NCBI RefSeq assembly: GCF_001269345.1
Contig: NZ_CXOP01000002.1
Coordinates: 558,853-622,852 of the forward strand
Length of the DNA: 64,000 nucleotides
DNA from: Limnohabitans sp. 2KL-27
Lineage (GTDB): Bacteria > Pseudomonadota > Gammaproteobacteria > Burkholderiales > Burkholderiaceae_C
Reading direction: 5' to 3'
Of the stretch, positions 8,220-16,205 are shown in pieces. The notes under the pieces were generated by a model, which saw nothing but the letters and a program-made list of their open reading frames with translations, searched no databases and was not told where the DNA came from. The first letter of the stretch is position 1. Each line of letters opens with the position of its first letter. Made by a program: the position numbers and the translations under genes.

Positions 8220-8366
8220 TTAAAGACGGCGACCTTGAATCACGCGCACCAGGACCACCACGATGGCGATGACCAGCAAAACATGGATCAACCCTCCCAT
8301 GGTGTAAGAAGACACCAAGCCCACCAGCCACAACAAGACCAAGATGATGGCAATGGTTTCAAGCAT
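8220..8366 (-). CDS. Tiny hydrophobic membrane protein (lmo0937/DUF5670-like)
   Basis: A 48-residue ORF too short for most gene callers, read on the minus strand. It is almost entirely two hydrophobic helices (starting MLETIAIILVLLWLVGLVSS and VLLVIAIVVVLVRVI) separated by a Tyr-Thr-Met-Gly-Gly turn, and ends in basic QGRRL. This matches the small lmo0937/DUF5670 membrane protein family often found near stress and envelope genes. It ends just past the ompA terminator and starts 10 nt downstream of the glycine-zipper lipoprotein gene, so the two are likely one transcript. Confidence 0.75.
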   Translation of the reverse strand: MLETIAIILVLLWLVGLVSSYTMGGLIHVLLVIAIVVVLVRVIQGRRL

Positions 8367-8375
8367 GGCCGTGCC

Positions 8376-8609
8376 TCACTTGGCGGGTTTGTTGACTTCG
8401 TGCCCGATCACCCCACCCACTGCGGCGCCACCCAAGGTGCCGGTGGTGCTGCCGCCGGTCAGTATCGAGCCACCAATGGCACCGACCCCCGCGCCAATGG
8501 CGGTGTTCTTTTCTTGCTGCGTCATGCCAGAACAGGCGGACAAAATCAGGGAGGCCACAGCGAACAAGGCCGTGCCTGAGATTCGAATCAGTGGGTGAGA
8601 AGTGTGCAT
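8376..8609 (-). CDS. Glycine-zipper lipoprotein
   Basis: A 77-residue lipoprotein with a lipobox LSAC at about residues 23-26 and a glycine-zipper region of repeated GxxxG spacing (GAGVGAIGGSILTGG and LGGAAVGGVIGHEV). Such YMGG/Gly-zipper proteins are small outer-membrane-associated lipoproteins of mostly unknown function. The ATG at 8609 has AGGAG 6 nt upstream; the longer frame to 8729 would hide the signal peptide. It is upstream of and probably co-transcribed with the 48-residue membrane protein. Confidence 0.82.
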   Translation of the reverse strand: MHTSHPLIRISGTALFAVASLILSACSGMTQQEKNTAIGAGVGAIGGSILTGGSTTGTLGGAAVGGVIGHEVNKPAK

Positions 8610-8772
8610 GGCGGGACTCCTTGTCTGCGAAGACAGATCACTGGCCCATCCTCCCGCCACCATGGCGCGAGCACAGCCAGAGGTCCCAAGATAGGGGAAG
8701 CGGTGACACAGGTCTGTCTGCTGCACCACAATGGCGACCGGTTAGGGTTGTCGCCTTGTGCGTTCGATCCAA

Positions 8773-9492
8773 TCACGATGCGCCGTCAGCAGAGACAAGG
8801 ACACCCACAGAAATGATGAAGTCCGCGGCACTTTGAATGTCTGACTCCAGGGCACGGCGAGCCTTGTCAGCATCGCGCCTGAGAATCGAGTCGACCATGC
8901 TGGCGTGGTGGGTCAAGGCCGTGCGCTGACCGACGCGCACCGGACCTGATCGCATGTCGTAATTCAGGATCGGTCCAATGCGCAACCACAATGCTTCGAT
9001 CAATTGCATCATGACCGGCATTTGAGCGCCACGGTAAATGGCGAAATGCAGTTCCTTGTTCAGATGAATCAGCTGCGCACCATCGGGCACCTCATTGTTC
9101 ATCTCCCGGATAAAGCTGTCATGCCACATGACGATCTGCTGAGTGGCCTCTTTGCTCAAGCATTGAGCCGCTGTCGCTGCGGCAAGTCCCTCGAGATTCT
9201 TGCGTATGCTGGTGATCTCCCTGAATTGACTCACAGTCATCAAAGGCACGCGCAGGGTTCTATTGGGCAACAACTCCAGCGCCTGCTCCGCTGTCAAGCG
9301 CTGAACAGCTTCACGCACGGGCATGACACTCACACCCAAGGCCTCCGCCATGCTGCGCAATGAAATTTGCTCGCCCGGCATCATGCGTCCGCTGATCAAC
9401 AACTCTTTGAATTGTCCGTAGACATCTGCGCTCAAGGTTTGGCGCTTCAACGGGGTAAGAAGTTGGGTGGCTGACATGTTTTCAAGATCCAT
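8773..9492 (-). CDS. GntR-family transcriptional regulator with FCD domain
   Basis: A 239-residue regulator. The N-terminal winged helix (about residues 15-80; GEQISLRSMAEALGVSVMPV) is followed by an all-helical FCD effector domain (about 90-225). FCD repressors bind small organic acids, often the substrate of the neighbouring pathway. The gene diverges from the Liv-type transporter and catabolic operon, and a perfect 16-bp palindrome lies between them (9551-9566), so it very likely represses that operon and itself. ATG 9492 or 9477 could be the start. Confidence 0.9.
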   Translation of the reverse strand: MDLENMSATQLLTPLKRQTLSADVYGQFKELLISGRMMPGEQISLRSMAEALGVSVMPVREAVQRLTAEQALELLPNRTLRVPLMTVSQFREITSIRKNLEGLAAATAAQCLSKEATQQIVMWHDSFIREMNNEVPDGAQLIHLNKELHFAIYRGAQMPVMMQLIEALWLRIGPILNYDMRSGPVRVGQRTALTHHASMVDSILRRDADKARRALESDIQSAADFIISVGVLVSADGAS

Positions 9493-9550
9493 TGGGCGAG
9501 CTTAGCGCGTAAACACAGGGACACGGACAAAGGGTTATCACCGATGTTTG

Positions 9551-9566
9551 ATCTGTGATCACAGAT
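9551..9566. promoter_or_regulatory. Perfect 16-bp palindrome, likely GntR operator
   Basis: ATCTGTGATCACAGAT is a perfect palindrome in the 145-bp divergent region between the GntR gene and the ABC-transporter operon. Position, symmetry and the compact two-half-site form are what FCD-type GntR repressors use. Its sequence also resembles a shortened CRP box (TGTGATCACA), so a cAMP-CRP-like factor is an alternative. Confidence 0.65.
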
Positions 9567-9590
9567 TATTGTGGTGCCAGGAGCCAAATT

Positions 9591-9608
9591 TTGTGGCTTC
9601 GATCACAA
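9591..9608. promoter_or_regulatory. Second inverted repeat TTGTG-N8-CACAA
   Basis: A 5-bp inverted repeat spaced by 8 nt, 30 bp upstream of the transporter start codon. Half-sites TTGTG/CACAA share the TGTG/CACA core with the palindrome at 9551-9566, so this could be a secondary operator. The call rests on sequence similarity only. Confidence 0.4.
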
Positions 9609-9637
9609 CGTCCAATGGACCTACAAGGAGACAGCCC

Positions 9638-10891
9638 ATGACTGAAAAGAAGCTTTCACCCGATCAACAAAAGCGGCGACTGGTGGTGAGTGCCGCGGCA
9701 ACGGCAGCCGTCGGACTGTCGGCGCCCGCATTTGTTCGAGCGCAGCCCAGCGCCTTCAAAATCGGACACTTGACCCCCCGAACTGGATTTTTGGGACCCA
9801 TGGGCGAATACGCTGTGATGGGCGCCACGCTGGCCATGGAAGAAGTCAACTCAGCAGGCGGTGTGCTTGGCCGTCCGTTTGATGTTATGTTTGAGGACAG
9901 CGTCAATCCGCAAACAGCATCGACCAAAGCCCAGCGCATGGTCGAGCGCGACAAAGTGGACTTTTTGGTGGGCGAAATCAGCTCAGCCTCTGGCCTGGCC
10001 ATCTCTCAAGTGGCCACACGTGCACAAAAGATGTTTTTGCAAACAGGCTGCAACTCAGACGAACTGCGAGGCAAAAGCTGCAGCCGTTTCATGTTCCACC
10101 TGGAAGCCAACAACAGCATGTATGTGAAAACCGTTGGACGCGAAATGCTGCGCCAAAACATGGTGAAGGGCAAACGCTGGATGGCATTCACCGCAGACTA
10201 TGCATTCGGTCACGACTTGTTTGAAAAGACCAAACGCTTCATGGACGAAAACGGTGCCATTTTCATCTCGAACGACATGGTGCCCACTGATGCGACCGAG
10301 TTCAGCTCATTGATTCTGAAAGTGCGCCAGCAACGACCCGACTTGGTGATGAGCAACCTGGCCGGTAACTCCACCACCAACTTCATGAAGCAATACAAGG
10401 AATTCAATCTGCCGATTCCTTTGGCGGGTGCAGACCTGAATGCTGTCAGTATTTGGGGCGCCGGAGAAGGCAGCTTCCAAGGTACATGGCCCATCATTTG
10501 GACACACCAAGTCAATGCACCGTCTGCCAAAGCATTCACCGAACGCTTCACCAAGCGCTTTGGACGCCCACCAGACAATCAGGCCGTCGCCGACTACTTG
10601 GCCATCAAGATATTGGCCAGAGCGATGCAGGAAACCAAATCGGCTGACACTCAAAAACTGATTGCTTACCTCGAAAGTGGCGTCAAATTTGATGTGTTGC
10701 GCGCACGTGAGGGCTATTTCCGTCCGTGGGACCACCAACTGATGTTTGAGATGTACACCGTCAAACCCGTGGCGGGCAAAGCGGCGAACAAGTGGGACGT
10801 CATGGAAACCAGCGCGCCAGTACCCGGTGCCAATGAAAGTCTGGAAGTTCTGGCGCCAACACGCCAGGAAAACGCCTGCAACTTCACTTGA
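9638..10891 (+). CDS. Liv-type ABC transporter substrate-binding protein
   Basis: A 417-residue periplasmic binding protein of the branched-chain-amino-acid type (Peripla_BP_6), which captures the substrate for the downstream permeases. The N-terminus has a Tat-like signal (KRRLVVSAAATAAVGLSAP, ending VRAQ), then the usual FKIGHLTPRTGFLGPMGEY opening. The ATG at 9638 has AAGGAG 8 nt upstream. It is the first gene of a long operon controlled by the divergent GntR gene. Liv-family binding proteins also take hydroxy acids, aromatic acids and amides; the neighbouring enzymes suggest an organic acid rather than an amino acid. Confidence 0.9.
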   Translation: MTEKKLSPDQQKRRLVVSAAATAAVGLSAPAFVRAQPSAFKIGHLTPRTGFLGPMGEYAVMGATLAMEEVNSAGGVLGRPFDVMFEDSVNPQTASTKAQRMVERDKVDFLVGEISSASGLAISQVATRAQKMFLQTGCNSDELRGKSCSRFMFHLEANNSMYVKTVGREMLRQNMVKGKRWMAFTADYAFGHDLFEKTKRFMDENGAIFISNDMVPTDATEFSSLILKVRQQRPDLVMSNLAGNSTTNFMKQYKEFNLPIPLAGADLNAVSIWGAGEGSFQGTWPIIWTHQVNAPSAKAFTERFTKRFGRPPDNQAVADYLAIKILARAMQETKSADTQKLIAYLESGVKFDVLRAREGYFRPWDHQLMFEMYTVKPVAGKAANKWDVMETSAPVPGANESLEVLAPTRQENACNFT

Positions 10892-10900
10892 TGGGCCACA

Positions 10901-10936
10901 TGCCAGGCATCCATCAGGGATGCCTGGCAATCTTTT
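10901..10936 (+). terminator. Intercistronic hairpin between binding-protein and permease genes
   Basis: A perfect 12-bp stem (TGCCAGGCATCC/GGATGCCTGGCA) with a 5-nt loop and a short U-rich tail (ATCTTTTAT) fills the 57-bp gap. Such attenuating or RNA-stabilising hairpins are typical after binding-protein genes and would make the binding protein more abundant than the membrane parts. Confidence 0.75.
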
Positions 10937-10948
10937 ATCCGAGGGGAG

Positions 10949-11836
10949 ATGGCTTTGGCCAATGAAATTGTGTTTTTGCTGGAGCAAGTGCTCAATGGCT
11001 TGCTGATGGGCGTTTACTACCTGCTGATTGCATTGGGCTTGTCCATCATTTTCAGCCTAGGCGGCGTGGTCAATCTTGCACATGGTGCCTTGTTTGCCAT
11101 CGGCGCCTATTTCATGGTTCAAATCACCCAGATCGCCGGGTATGGCGTCGCCTTTGTGGCCGCACCGCTGCTGGTGGCGGTCTTGGGGATGGTCTTGGAG
11201 CGTTTGTTCCTGCGCCATTTTTACAAGGCAGATCCGGCGCTCAGCTTGCTGTTCACTTTTGGATTGGCCATGGTGATTGAGCAAGCCTTGCGGATCGTCT
11301 ACGGGGCGTCTCCCTTGCAATTCAATATTCCCGAATTTGCACGAGGCCAGATGATGGCGGGCGATTTCATGTACCCCTATTACCGACTGGGCATGCTGGG
11401 TATCGCCAGTGTGGCCTTGCTATTGACTTGGCTCCTGCTGAACAAAACACCCTTTGGAAAAGTGGTGAAGGCGGGTGTCTCTGATCCCGATATGGTCCGA
11501 GCGCTGGGCATCTCACTGGCGCCGATATTGACCGCCGTCTGCGGCCTGGGTATTGGCTTGGCCGGATTGGCTGGCGTGCTGCTGGCGCCCATCAGCGGTG
11601 TCCATCCGGCGATGGGGCACGAAATCATGACGGCAGCTTTTGTTGTGGTTGTGATTGGTGGTCTGGGCAGCTTCTGGGGCGTTGTCGCGGCCGCACTTTT
11701 GGTGGGCGTGATCCGTGGCCTGACCACCTACTTTTATCCCGCCGCCTCGGAAGCCTCGCTTTACGTGTTGATGCTGGCAGTTTTACTCTTGCGCCCACGG
11801 GGACTGATGGGTGAACGCATGGACAGGTTGGAGTAA
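10949..11836 (+). CDS. Branched-chain-type ABC transporter permease (LivH-like)
   Basis: A 295-residue inner-membrane permease with about eight hydrophobic helices and the family motifs ALGLSIIFSLGGVVNLAHGA near the N-terminus and an EAA-like GLAGLAGVLLAPISGV loop near residues 205-220. It forms half of the transmembrane channel with the LivM-like domain of the next gene, which starts 3 nt after its stop. A purine-rich AGGGGAG abuts the ATG. Confidence 0.93.
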   Translation: MALANEIVFLLEQVLNGLLMGVYYLLIALGLSIIFSLGGVVNLAHGALFAIGAYFMVQITQIAGYGVAFVAAPLLVAVLGMVLERLFLRHFYKADPALSLLFTFGLAMVIEQALRIVYGASPLQFNIPEFARGQMMAGDFMYPYYRLGMLGIASVALLLTWLLLNKTPFGKVVKAGVSDPDMVRALGISLAPILTAVCGLGIGLAGLAGVLLAPISGVHPAMGHEIMTAAFVVVVIGGLGSFWGVVAAALLVGVIRGLTTYFYPAASEASLYVLMLAVLLLRPRGLMGERMDRLE

Positions 11837-11839
11837 ATC

Positions 11840-14413
11840 ATGAGCACACAGACACACTCCTCTTTTTCTTCGAGCGCAAGTTCTGGCACGGGTACAGCCG
11901 CCAATCATGAAAGGCGTGTCTTTTTAGGCATGCTGGCGGGCTTGGTGCTGCTTCCATGGGCCCTCATGGCCGGTGGCTTGACGATGACCTCTGTCGTGGA
12001 TTGCGTGTTGCTGGCCATGGTGGGCTTGGGCCTGAACCTGTTGCTGGGTCATACGGGTTTGGTTTCATTTGGCCATGGTGCATGGTTCGGTCTTGGCGCT
12101 TATGCCGTGGCCCTGTTCCAAAAGCACTTCTTTCCTGAATCTGTGGTCCTTCCCTTGGTGCTGGCCATAGGCTTGGTGATGGGCAGCGCCGCAGTGCTGG
12201 GGGCCGTGATTTTGAGGCGCAAGGGCGTTTATTTTTCCTTGCTGACGCTGGCCTTGAGCGCATTGACCTTCACGGTCGCCTACCGCTGGACCGCATTGAC
12301 GGGGGGAGAAAATGGTTTGGGGGGCATTGAGCGCCAAGCGATCATGGGCCTCAAGTTGGATGACCCTTGGGTTTTCTACGGATTTGTGGCGGTGCTGGCC
12401 TTGCTTGTCGGTGCATTCATGCTCCGGTTGATGCACTCACCGTTTGGAAAAGTGTTGGTGGCGATTCGAGAAAATGAACAGCGCACACGGTTCATTGGAT
12501 ACCCCATTCAGCGCTACAAACTGGTCGCGTTTGTCATTTCTGCAACGGTGACAGGACTGGCCGGTGGCCTGTTTGTTTTGAACCACCGAATCGCATCGGC
12601 CGAAATGCTGTCGGTACAGTTCTCAGGCGAACTGTTGGCGATGGTGCTCATCGGTGGCATGCGCAGTTTTGCAGGCCCCATCATTGGTGCCATATTCTTC
12701 TTGTTGTTCCGTGAATATCTGTCGCAGTTCACAGAAAACTGGCTGCTCTACTTTGGGCTGGTTTTTGTTGGATTTGTTTTGCTCTCACCGTCTGGATTGG
12801 TGGGCATTGGTCAGCGCCTGATGCGGTGGATTCGCCCACCATTGATCACCGCGGCGGCCATGTCAGCCAGAAAAGTCCCCAGCGTTGCCCGACCCATTCC
12901 CTCGTTTTTGCCGACGAACTGCCAAGAAACATTGGTGGCCCAAGGCGTGTCCAAACATTTTGGCGGGGTACGGGCCGTCCATGAGGTCTCCTTGAGCATC
13001 AAGCCGCTGGGTTTGCATGCCCTGATTGGACCCAACGGAGCGGGCAAAACCTCATTGTTCAATTTGATCTCGGGTCTGTACAGCCTGGACACCGGATCGA
13101 TCCGATTGGGCGACAAAGTGTTGGGCAAGGAAGACCCATGCGCCACGTGTCAAGCCGGGCTGAGCCGATCGTTCCAAATCACCAACCTGTTCAAAGGCTT
13201 GAGCGTTCATGAAAATTTGCGCTTGTCGGTCATGGCCAGAGATGGCGGTCGCTTTGCCATGTTGCGGCGCGCAGACACCCTGCTGACCACGGAGCAACAG
13301 ACCTCAGAGTTGATTGAGTTTTTAGGCGTGGATGGCATGCAGTTGGCCGTGGCCGAGGATCTTTCGTATGGCGGTCAGCGCCTGGTGGATATGGGCCTGG
13401 CGCTGGGCTCAGCGCCATCCATGTTGCTCTTGGATGAGCCTTTGGCAGGTCTATCCGCCAATGAGCGTGAGCGAATTGGCTTGCTGATCCGCCACCTGGC
13501 CAATCACATCGCTGTCTTGCTGGTCGAGCACGATGTGGACAGGGTGTTTGAGCTGTCAGACCGCATCACCGTGATGAGCATGGGTGAGGTGCTGGTCGAA
13601 GGCACGTCTGAACAAATCCAAGCGGACCACCGCGTCAGGGAAATCTACATCGGATCGGGCACAGAAGCCTTGGCCCGAAAAGTGGTGCCTACTCGCATCG
13701 GCGAAAAAACCGCGATCCAAGTCAATGGGCTTGAGGCTTTTTACGGTAAAAGCCACATCCTTTCAGGCATTGGTTTTGAAGCCAAAGAAGGTGAGGTACT
13801 GGCGATCTTGGGGCGCAACGGTGCAGGAAAGTCCACCTTGCTCAAAAGCCTCATTGGCATGGCCAGGCTGGGTGCAGGTGAGGTGCACATTGATCAGCAA
13901 TCCATTTCCACACCCGTGCCCGAAGTCATGGCCAGACTGGGCATTGCCTTTGTCCCGCAAGGTCGCCGACTTTTCCCCGGTTTGACGGTGCGCGATAACT
14001 TGATGTTGGGTCGACTCAAAAGATCCAATCACGGGAAAAACAACTGGACCGACGAGCGGATTTTTGATGTCTTTCCTCGCCTGAAAGAACGCTACGACGT
14101 CAATGTCGAATCCCTGTCAGGTGGTGAACAACAAATGGTGGCCATTGCGCGAGCGCTGTCTGGCTATGTCAAGGTTTTGCTGCTGGACGAGCCCTTTGAG
14201 GGCCTGTCACCCGCGATGACCGAAGAGGTTTTCAATGCGATATTGAAACTCAAAGGGGAAGTCACCATGCTGATCGTCGATCACAACTTGGATTTGACAC
14301 TCGCCCTGTCGGATCGCGCGCTTGTGCTGGATCGTGGGCGCATCTCTCATCTGGGACCTGCGCTGCCACTGCTCAAAGACTTGGACTACCGGCGTGAAAA
14401 GCTGTGGATCTGA
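11840..14413 (+). CDS. Fused ABC transporter: LivM-like permease + LivG-like ATPase + LivF-like ATPase
   Basis: One uninterrupted 857-residue frame encodes three proteins that are usually separate. Residues about 25-335 are a LivM permease (GLNLLLGHTGLVSFGHGAWF; LAGGLFVLNHRIAS). About 360-605 is a LivG ATPase with Walker A GPNGAGKTS (near 396), signature LSYGGQ and Walker B MLLLDEP. About 620-857 is a LivF ATPase with Walker A GRNGAGKST (near 658), signature LSGGEQQ and Walker B VLLLDEP. A Pro-rich linker (about 337-355) joins permease and first ATPase. LivM-LivG fusions are known; the triple fusion is unusual. With the LivH-like gene and the binding protein it completes one importer. Confidence 0.92.
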   Translation: MSTQTHSSFSSSASSGTGTAANHERRVFLGMLAGLVLLPWALMAGGLTMTSVVDCVLLAMVGLGLNLLLGHTGLVSFGHGAWFGLGAYAVALFQKHFFPESVVLPLVLAIGLVMGSAAVLGAVILRRKGVYFSLLTLALSALTFTVAYRWTALTGGENGLGGIERQAIMGLKLDDPWVFYGFVAVLALLVGAFMLRLMHSPFGKVLVAIRENEQRTRFIGYPIQRYKLVAFVISATVTGLAGGLFVLNHRIASAEMLSVQFSGELLAMVLIGGMRSFAGPIIGAIFFLLFREYLSQFTENWLLYFGLVFVGFVLLSPSGLVGIGQRLMRWIRPPLITAAAMSARKVPSVARPIPSFLPTNCQETLVAQGVSKHFGGVRAVHEVSLSIKPLGLHALIGPNGAGKTSLFNLISGLYSLDTGSIRLGDKVLGKEDPCATCQAGLSRSFQITNLFKGLSVHENLRLSVMARDGGRFAMLRRADTLLTTEQQTSELIEFLGVDGMQLAVAEDLSYGGQRLVDMGLALGSAPSMLLLDEPLAGLSANERERIGLLIRHLANHIAVLLVEHDVDRVFELSDRITVMSMGEVLVEGTSEQIQADHRVREIYIGSGTEALARKVVPTRIGEKTAIQVNGLEAFYGKSHILSGIGFEAKEGEVLAILGRNGAGKSTLLKSLIGMARLGAGEVHIDQQSISTPVPEVMARLGIAFVPQGRRLFPGLTVRDNLMLGRLKRSNHGKNNWTDERIFDVFPRLKERYDVNVESLSGGEQQMVAIARALSGYVKVLLLDEPFEGLSPAMTEEVFNAILKLKGEVTMLIVDHNLDLTLALSDRALVLDRGRISHLGPALPLLKDLDYRREKLWI

Positions 14414-14454
14414 TGCTTGCTGTTTAAACCATCACTTTTAAAACCCCAAAACCC

Positions 14455-15237
14455 ATGCAAATTGAAACTACTCCCACCCCTCTCAAAGTCTTGATCACCG
14501 CGGGAGCCAGCGGCATCGGCTTGGTGACTGCACAAGAATTTTTGAAGATCGGCGCGAAGGTCTATATCTGTGATGTCAGTGAGTCAGCTTTGCAAAAGGC
14601 CTTGCAAGACAACCCTGGCTTGAGTGGCTGTCTGGCAGACGTGTCGATCGAAGCGCAAGTCATCCATTTGATCGAACGCGCCCAAAAAGCACTCCATGGT
14701 TTGGACGTGCTGGTCAACAACGCAGGGATTGCGGGACCTACAGCGCGCATTGAAGAAATGGATCTGAACGATCTGGAGATGACACTCAAAGTCAATGTGG
14801 TCGGTCAGTTTTTATGCGCCAAGCATGCCGTTCCACACCTGCGGCGCTCGACGCAAGCCTCCATCATCAACATGTCTTCTGCAGCGGGGCATTTGGGCAT
14901 GCCTGGCCGATCGGCTTATTCCGCATCCAAATGGGCTGTCATCGGATTGACCAAATCACTGGCCATTGAATTGGGCAAGGAAGGCATTCGCTGCAATGCT
15001 GTTTTGCCCGGGGCGGTGGATGGTCCGCGCATTCGCGCAGTGATCGCTGCCAAAGCCCAGATCATGAACAAGCCGCTGGCCGATGTCACAAGCGATTACG
15101 AAAACCAGTCCGCATTGGGCAGGATGGTGTCACCCCAAGATGTGGCGAACACGGTGGTCTTTGCTGCAAGCCAGGCGGCACGCAGCATCAACGGCCAAGC
15201 CCTCGCCGTGGATGGCCACACGCAAGCACTGAGCTGA
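14455..15237 (+). CDS. SDR-family NAD(P)-dependent oxidoreductase
   Basis: A 260-residue short-chain dehydrogenase: cofactor motif TAGASGIGLV near residues 16-25 (an unusual Ala in TGxxxGIG-like context), structural NNAG, catalytic Ser in NMSSAAG and the YSASK motif, and a C-terminal GQALAVDGH as in classical SDRs. It oxidises or reduces an alcohol/ketone of the pathway. It lies 41 bp after the transporter fusion and 9 bp before the next dehydrogenase, so is part of the operon. The substrate cannot be told from sequence. Confidence 0.9.
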   Translation: MQIETTPTPLKVLITAGASGIGLVTAQEFLKIGAKVYICDVSESALQKALQDNPGLSGCLADVSIEAQVIHLIERAQKALHGLDVLVNNAGIAGPTARIEEMDLNDLEMTLKVNVVGQFLCAKHAVPHLRRSTQASIINMSSAAGHLGMPGRSAYSASKWAVIGLTKSLAIELGKEGIRCNAVLPGAVDGPRIRAVIAAKAQIMNKPLADVTSDYENQSALGRMVSPQDVANTVVFAASQAARSINGQALAVDGHTQALS

Positions 15238-15246
15238 AAGATCAAC

Positions 15247-16191
15247 ATGTCAAAAAAATTCACTGTTGCCGTGGTCGGTTCTGGGCTGATTGGCCAGGCT
15301 TGGGCCCTGGTTTTTGCAAGGGCCGGTTGTGAAGTCCGAATGTGGGACGGCAATCCCAGTGCCTTAAAACCGGCCAGAGAAATGGTCGCAACCTTGGCCC
15401 AAGAGCTTCAGCAATGTGGTCTTGTCGAGGATGCCGAAGTTCTGATGTCGCACGTCCAGGTGTGCGAGGTGCTCGCTGATGCGCTGGCCAACGTGGACTA
15501 CGTGCAAGAAAGTGTTCCAGAAGTTTTGGCCGTCAAGCAAGCCCTTTACGCCCAGTTGGACACGCTGACCCCAGAGCAGGCCGTGATTGGCAGCTCCACC
15601 TCCAGCATTCCGGCTTCAGCATTCACTGAAAATCTGAAGCACCGCCAGCGCTGCCTGGTGGCGCACCCCGTTAACCCGCCCTATTTGGTGCCTGTTGTTG
15701 AAATTTGTGGGGCCCCTTGGACCTCGCAGGAGGCGGTTCAGTCTTGCATCGATTTGATGCATCGGGTCAAACAAAAGCCGGTACACGTGCGCCGCGAACT
15801 GGAGGGTTTCATCCTCAATCGTTTGCAGGGCGCTTTGCTGCGAGAGGCCTTCAGACTCGTCGAGCAAGGGTATGTGGATGTGGATGGACTTGACGTCACG
15901 ATCCGTGAAGGCTTGGGTCTTCGATGGTCTTTCATGGGGCCCTTTGAAACCATCGATTTGAATGCGCCGGGTGGCTTGGCCGATTACTGCCATCGCTACG
16001 GCGACATGTACCAGTCGATTGCCCAAGAGCAGGTATCGACGGCGCCATGGTCTGAGCAATTGATTGAGGAGATCCATTCCGCACGCCGAACCATGCTCCC
16101 CACAGAATCTTTAGGAGATCGGCGCAACTGGCGAGATCGCCGGCTCATGGCGCTTGCATTGCACAAAAAAATGCTCGAATCTCAACCGTAA
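15247..16191 (+). CDS. 3-hydroxyacyl-CoA dehydrogenase-like / L-carnitine dehydrogenase-like enzyme
   Basis: A 314-residue NAD-dependent dehydrogenase with a Rossmann motif VAVVGSGLIGQAWALVFA at the N-terminus and the 3-hydroxyacyl-CoA dehydrogenase domains, including SSTSSIPAS and VAHPVNPPYLVP with the catalytic His. The single-domain length and VNPPYLVPVVEICGA segment fit the lambda-crystallin/L-carnitine dehydrogenase group, which oxidises free 3-hydroxy acids rather than CoA thioesters. In context it would make the 3-keto acid that the BKACE enzyme encoded next would cleave. Confidence 0.9.
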   Translation: MSKKFTVAVVGSGLIGQAWALVFARAGCEVRMWDGNPSALKPAREMVATLAQELQQCGLVEDAEVLMSHVQVCEVLADALANVDYVQESVPEVLAVKQALYAQLDTLTPEQAVIGSSTSSIPASAFTENLKHRQRCLVAHPVNPPYLVPVVEICGAPWTSQEAVQSCIDLMHRVKQKPVHVRRELEGFILNRLQGALLREAFRLVEQGYVDVDGLDVTIREGLGLRWSFMGPFETIDLNAPGGLADYCHRYGDMYQSIAQEQVSTAPWSEQLIEEIHSARRTMLPTESLGDRRNWRDRRLMALALHKKMLESQP

Positions 16192-16205
16192 ATCAGGAGT
16201 CAAAC

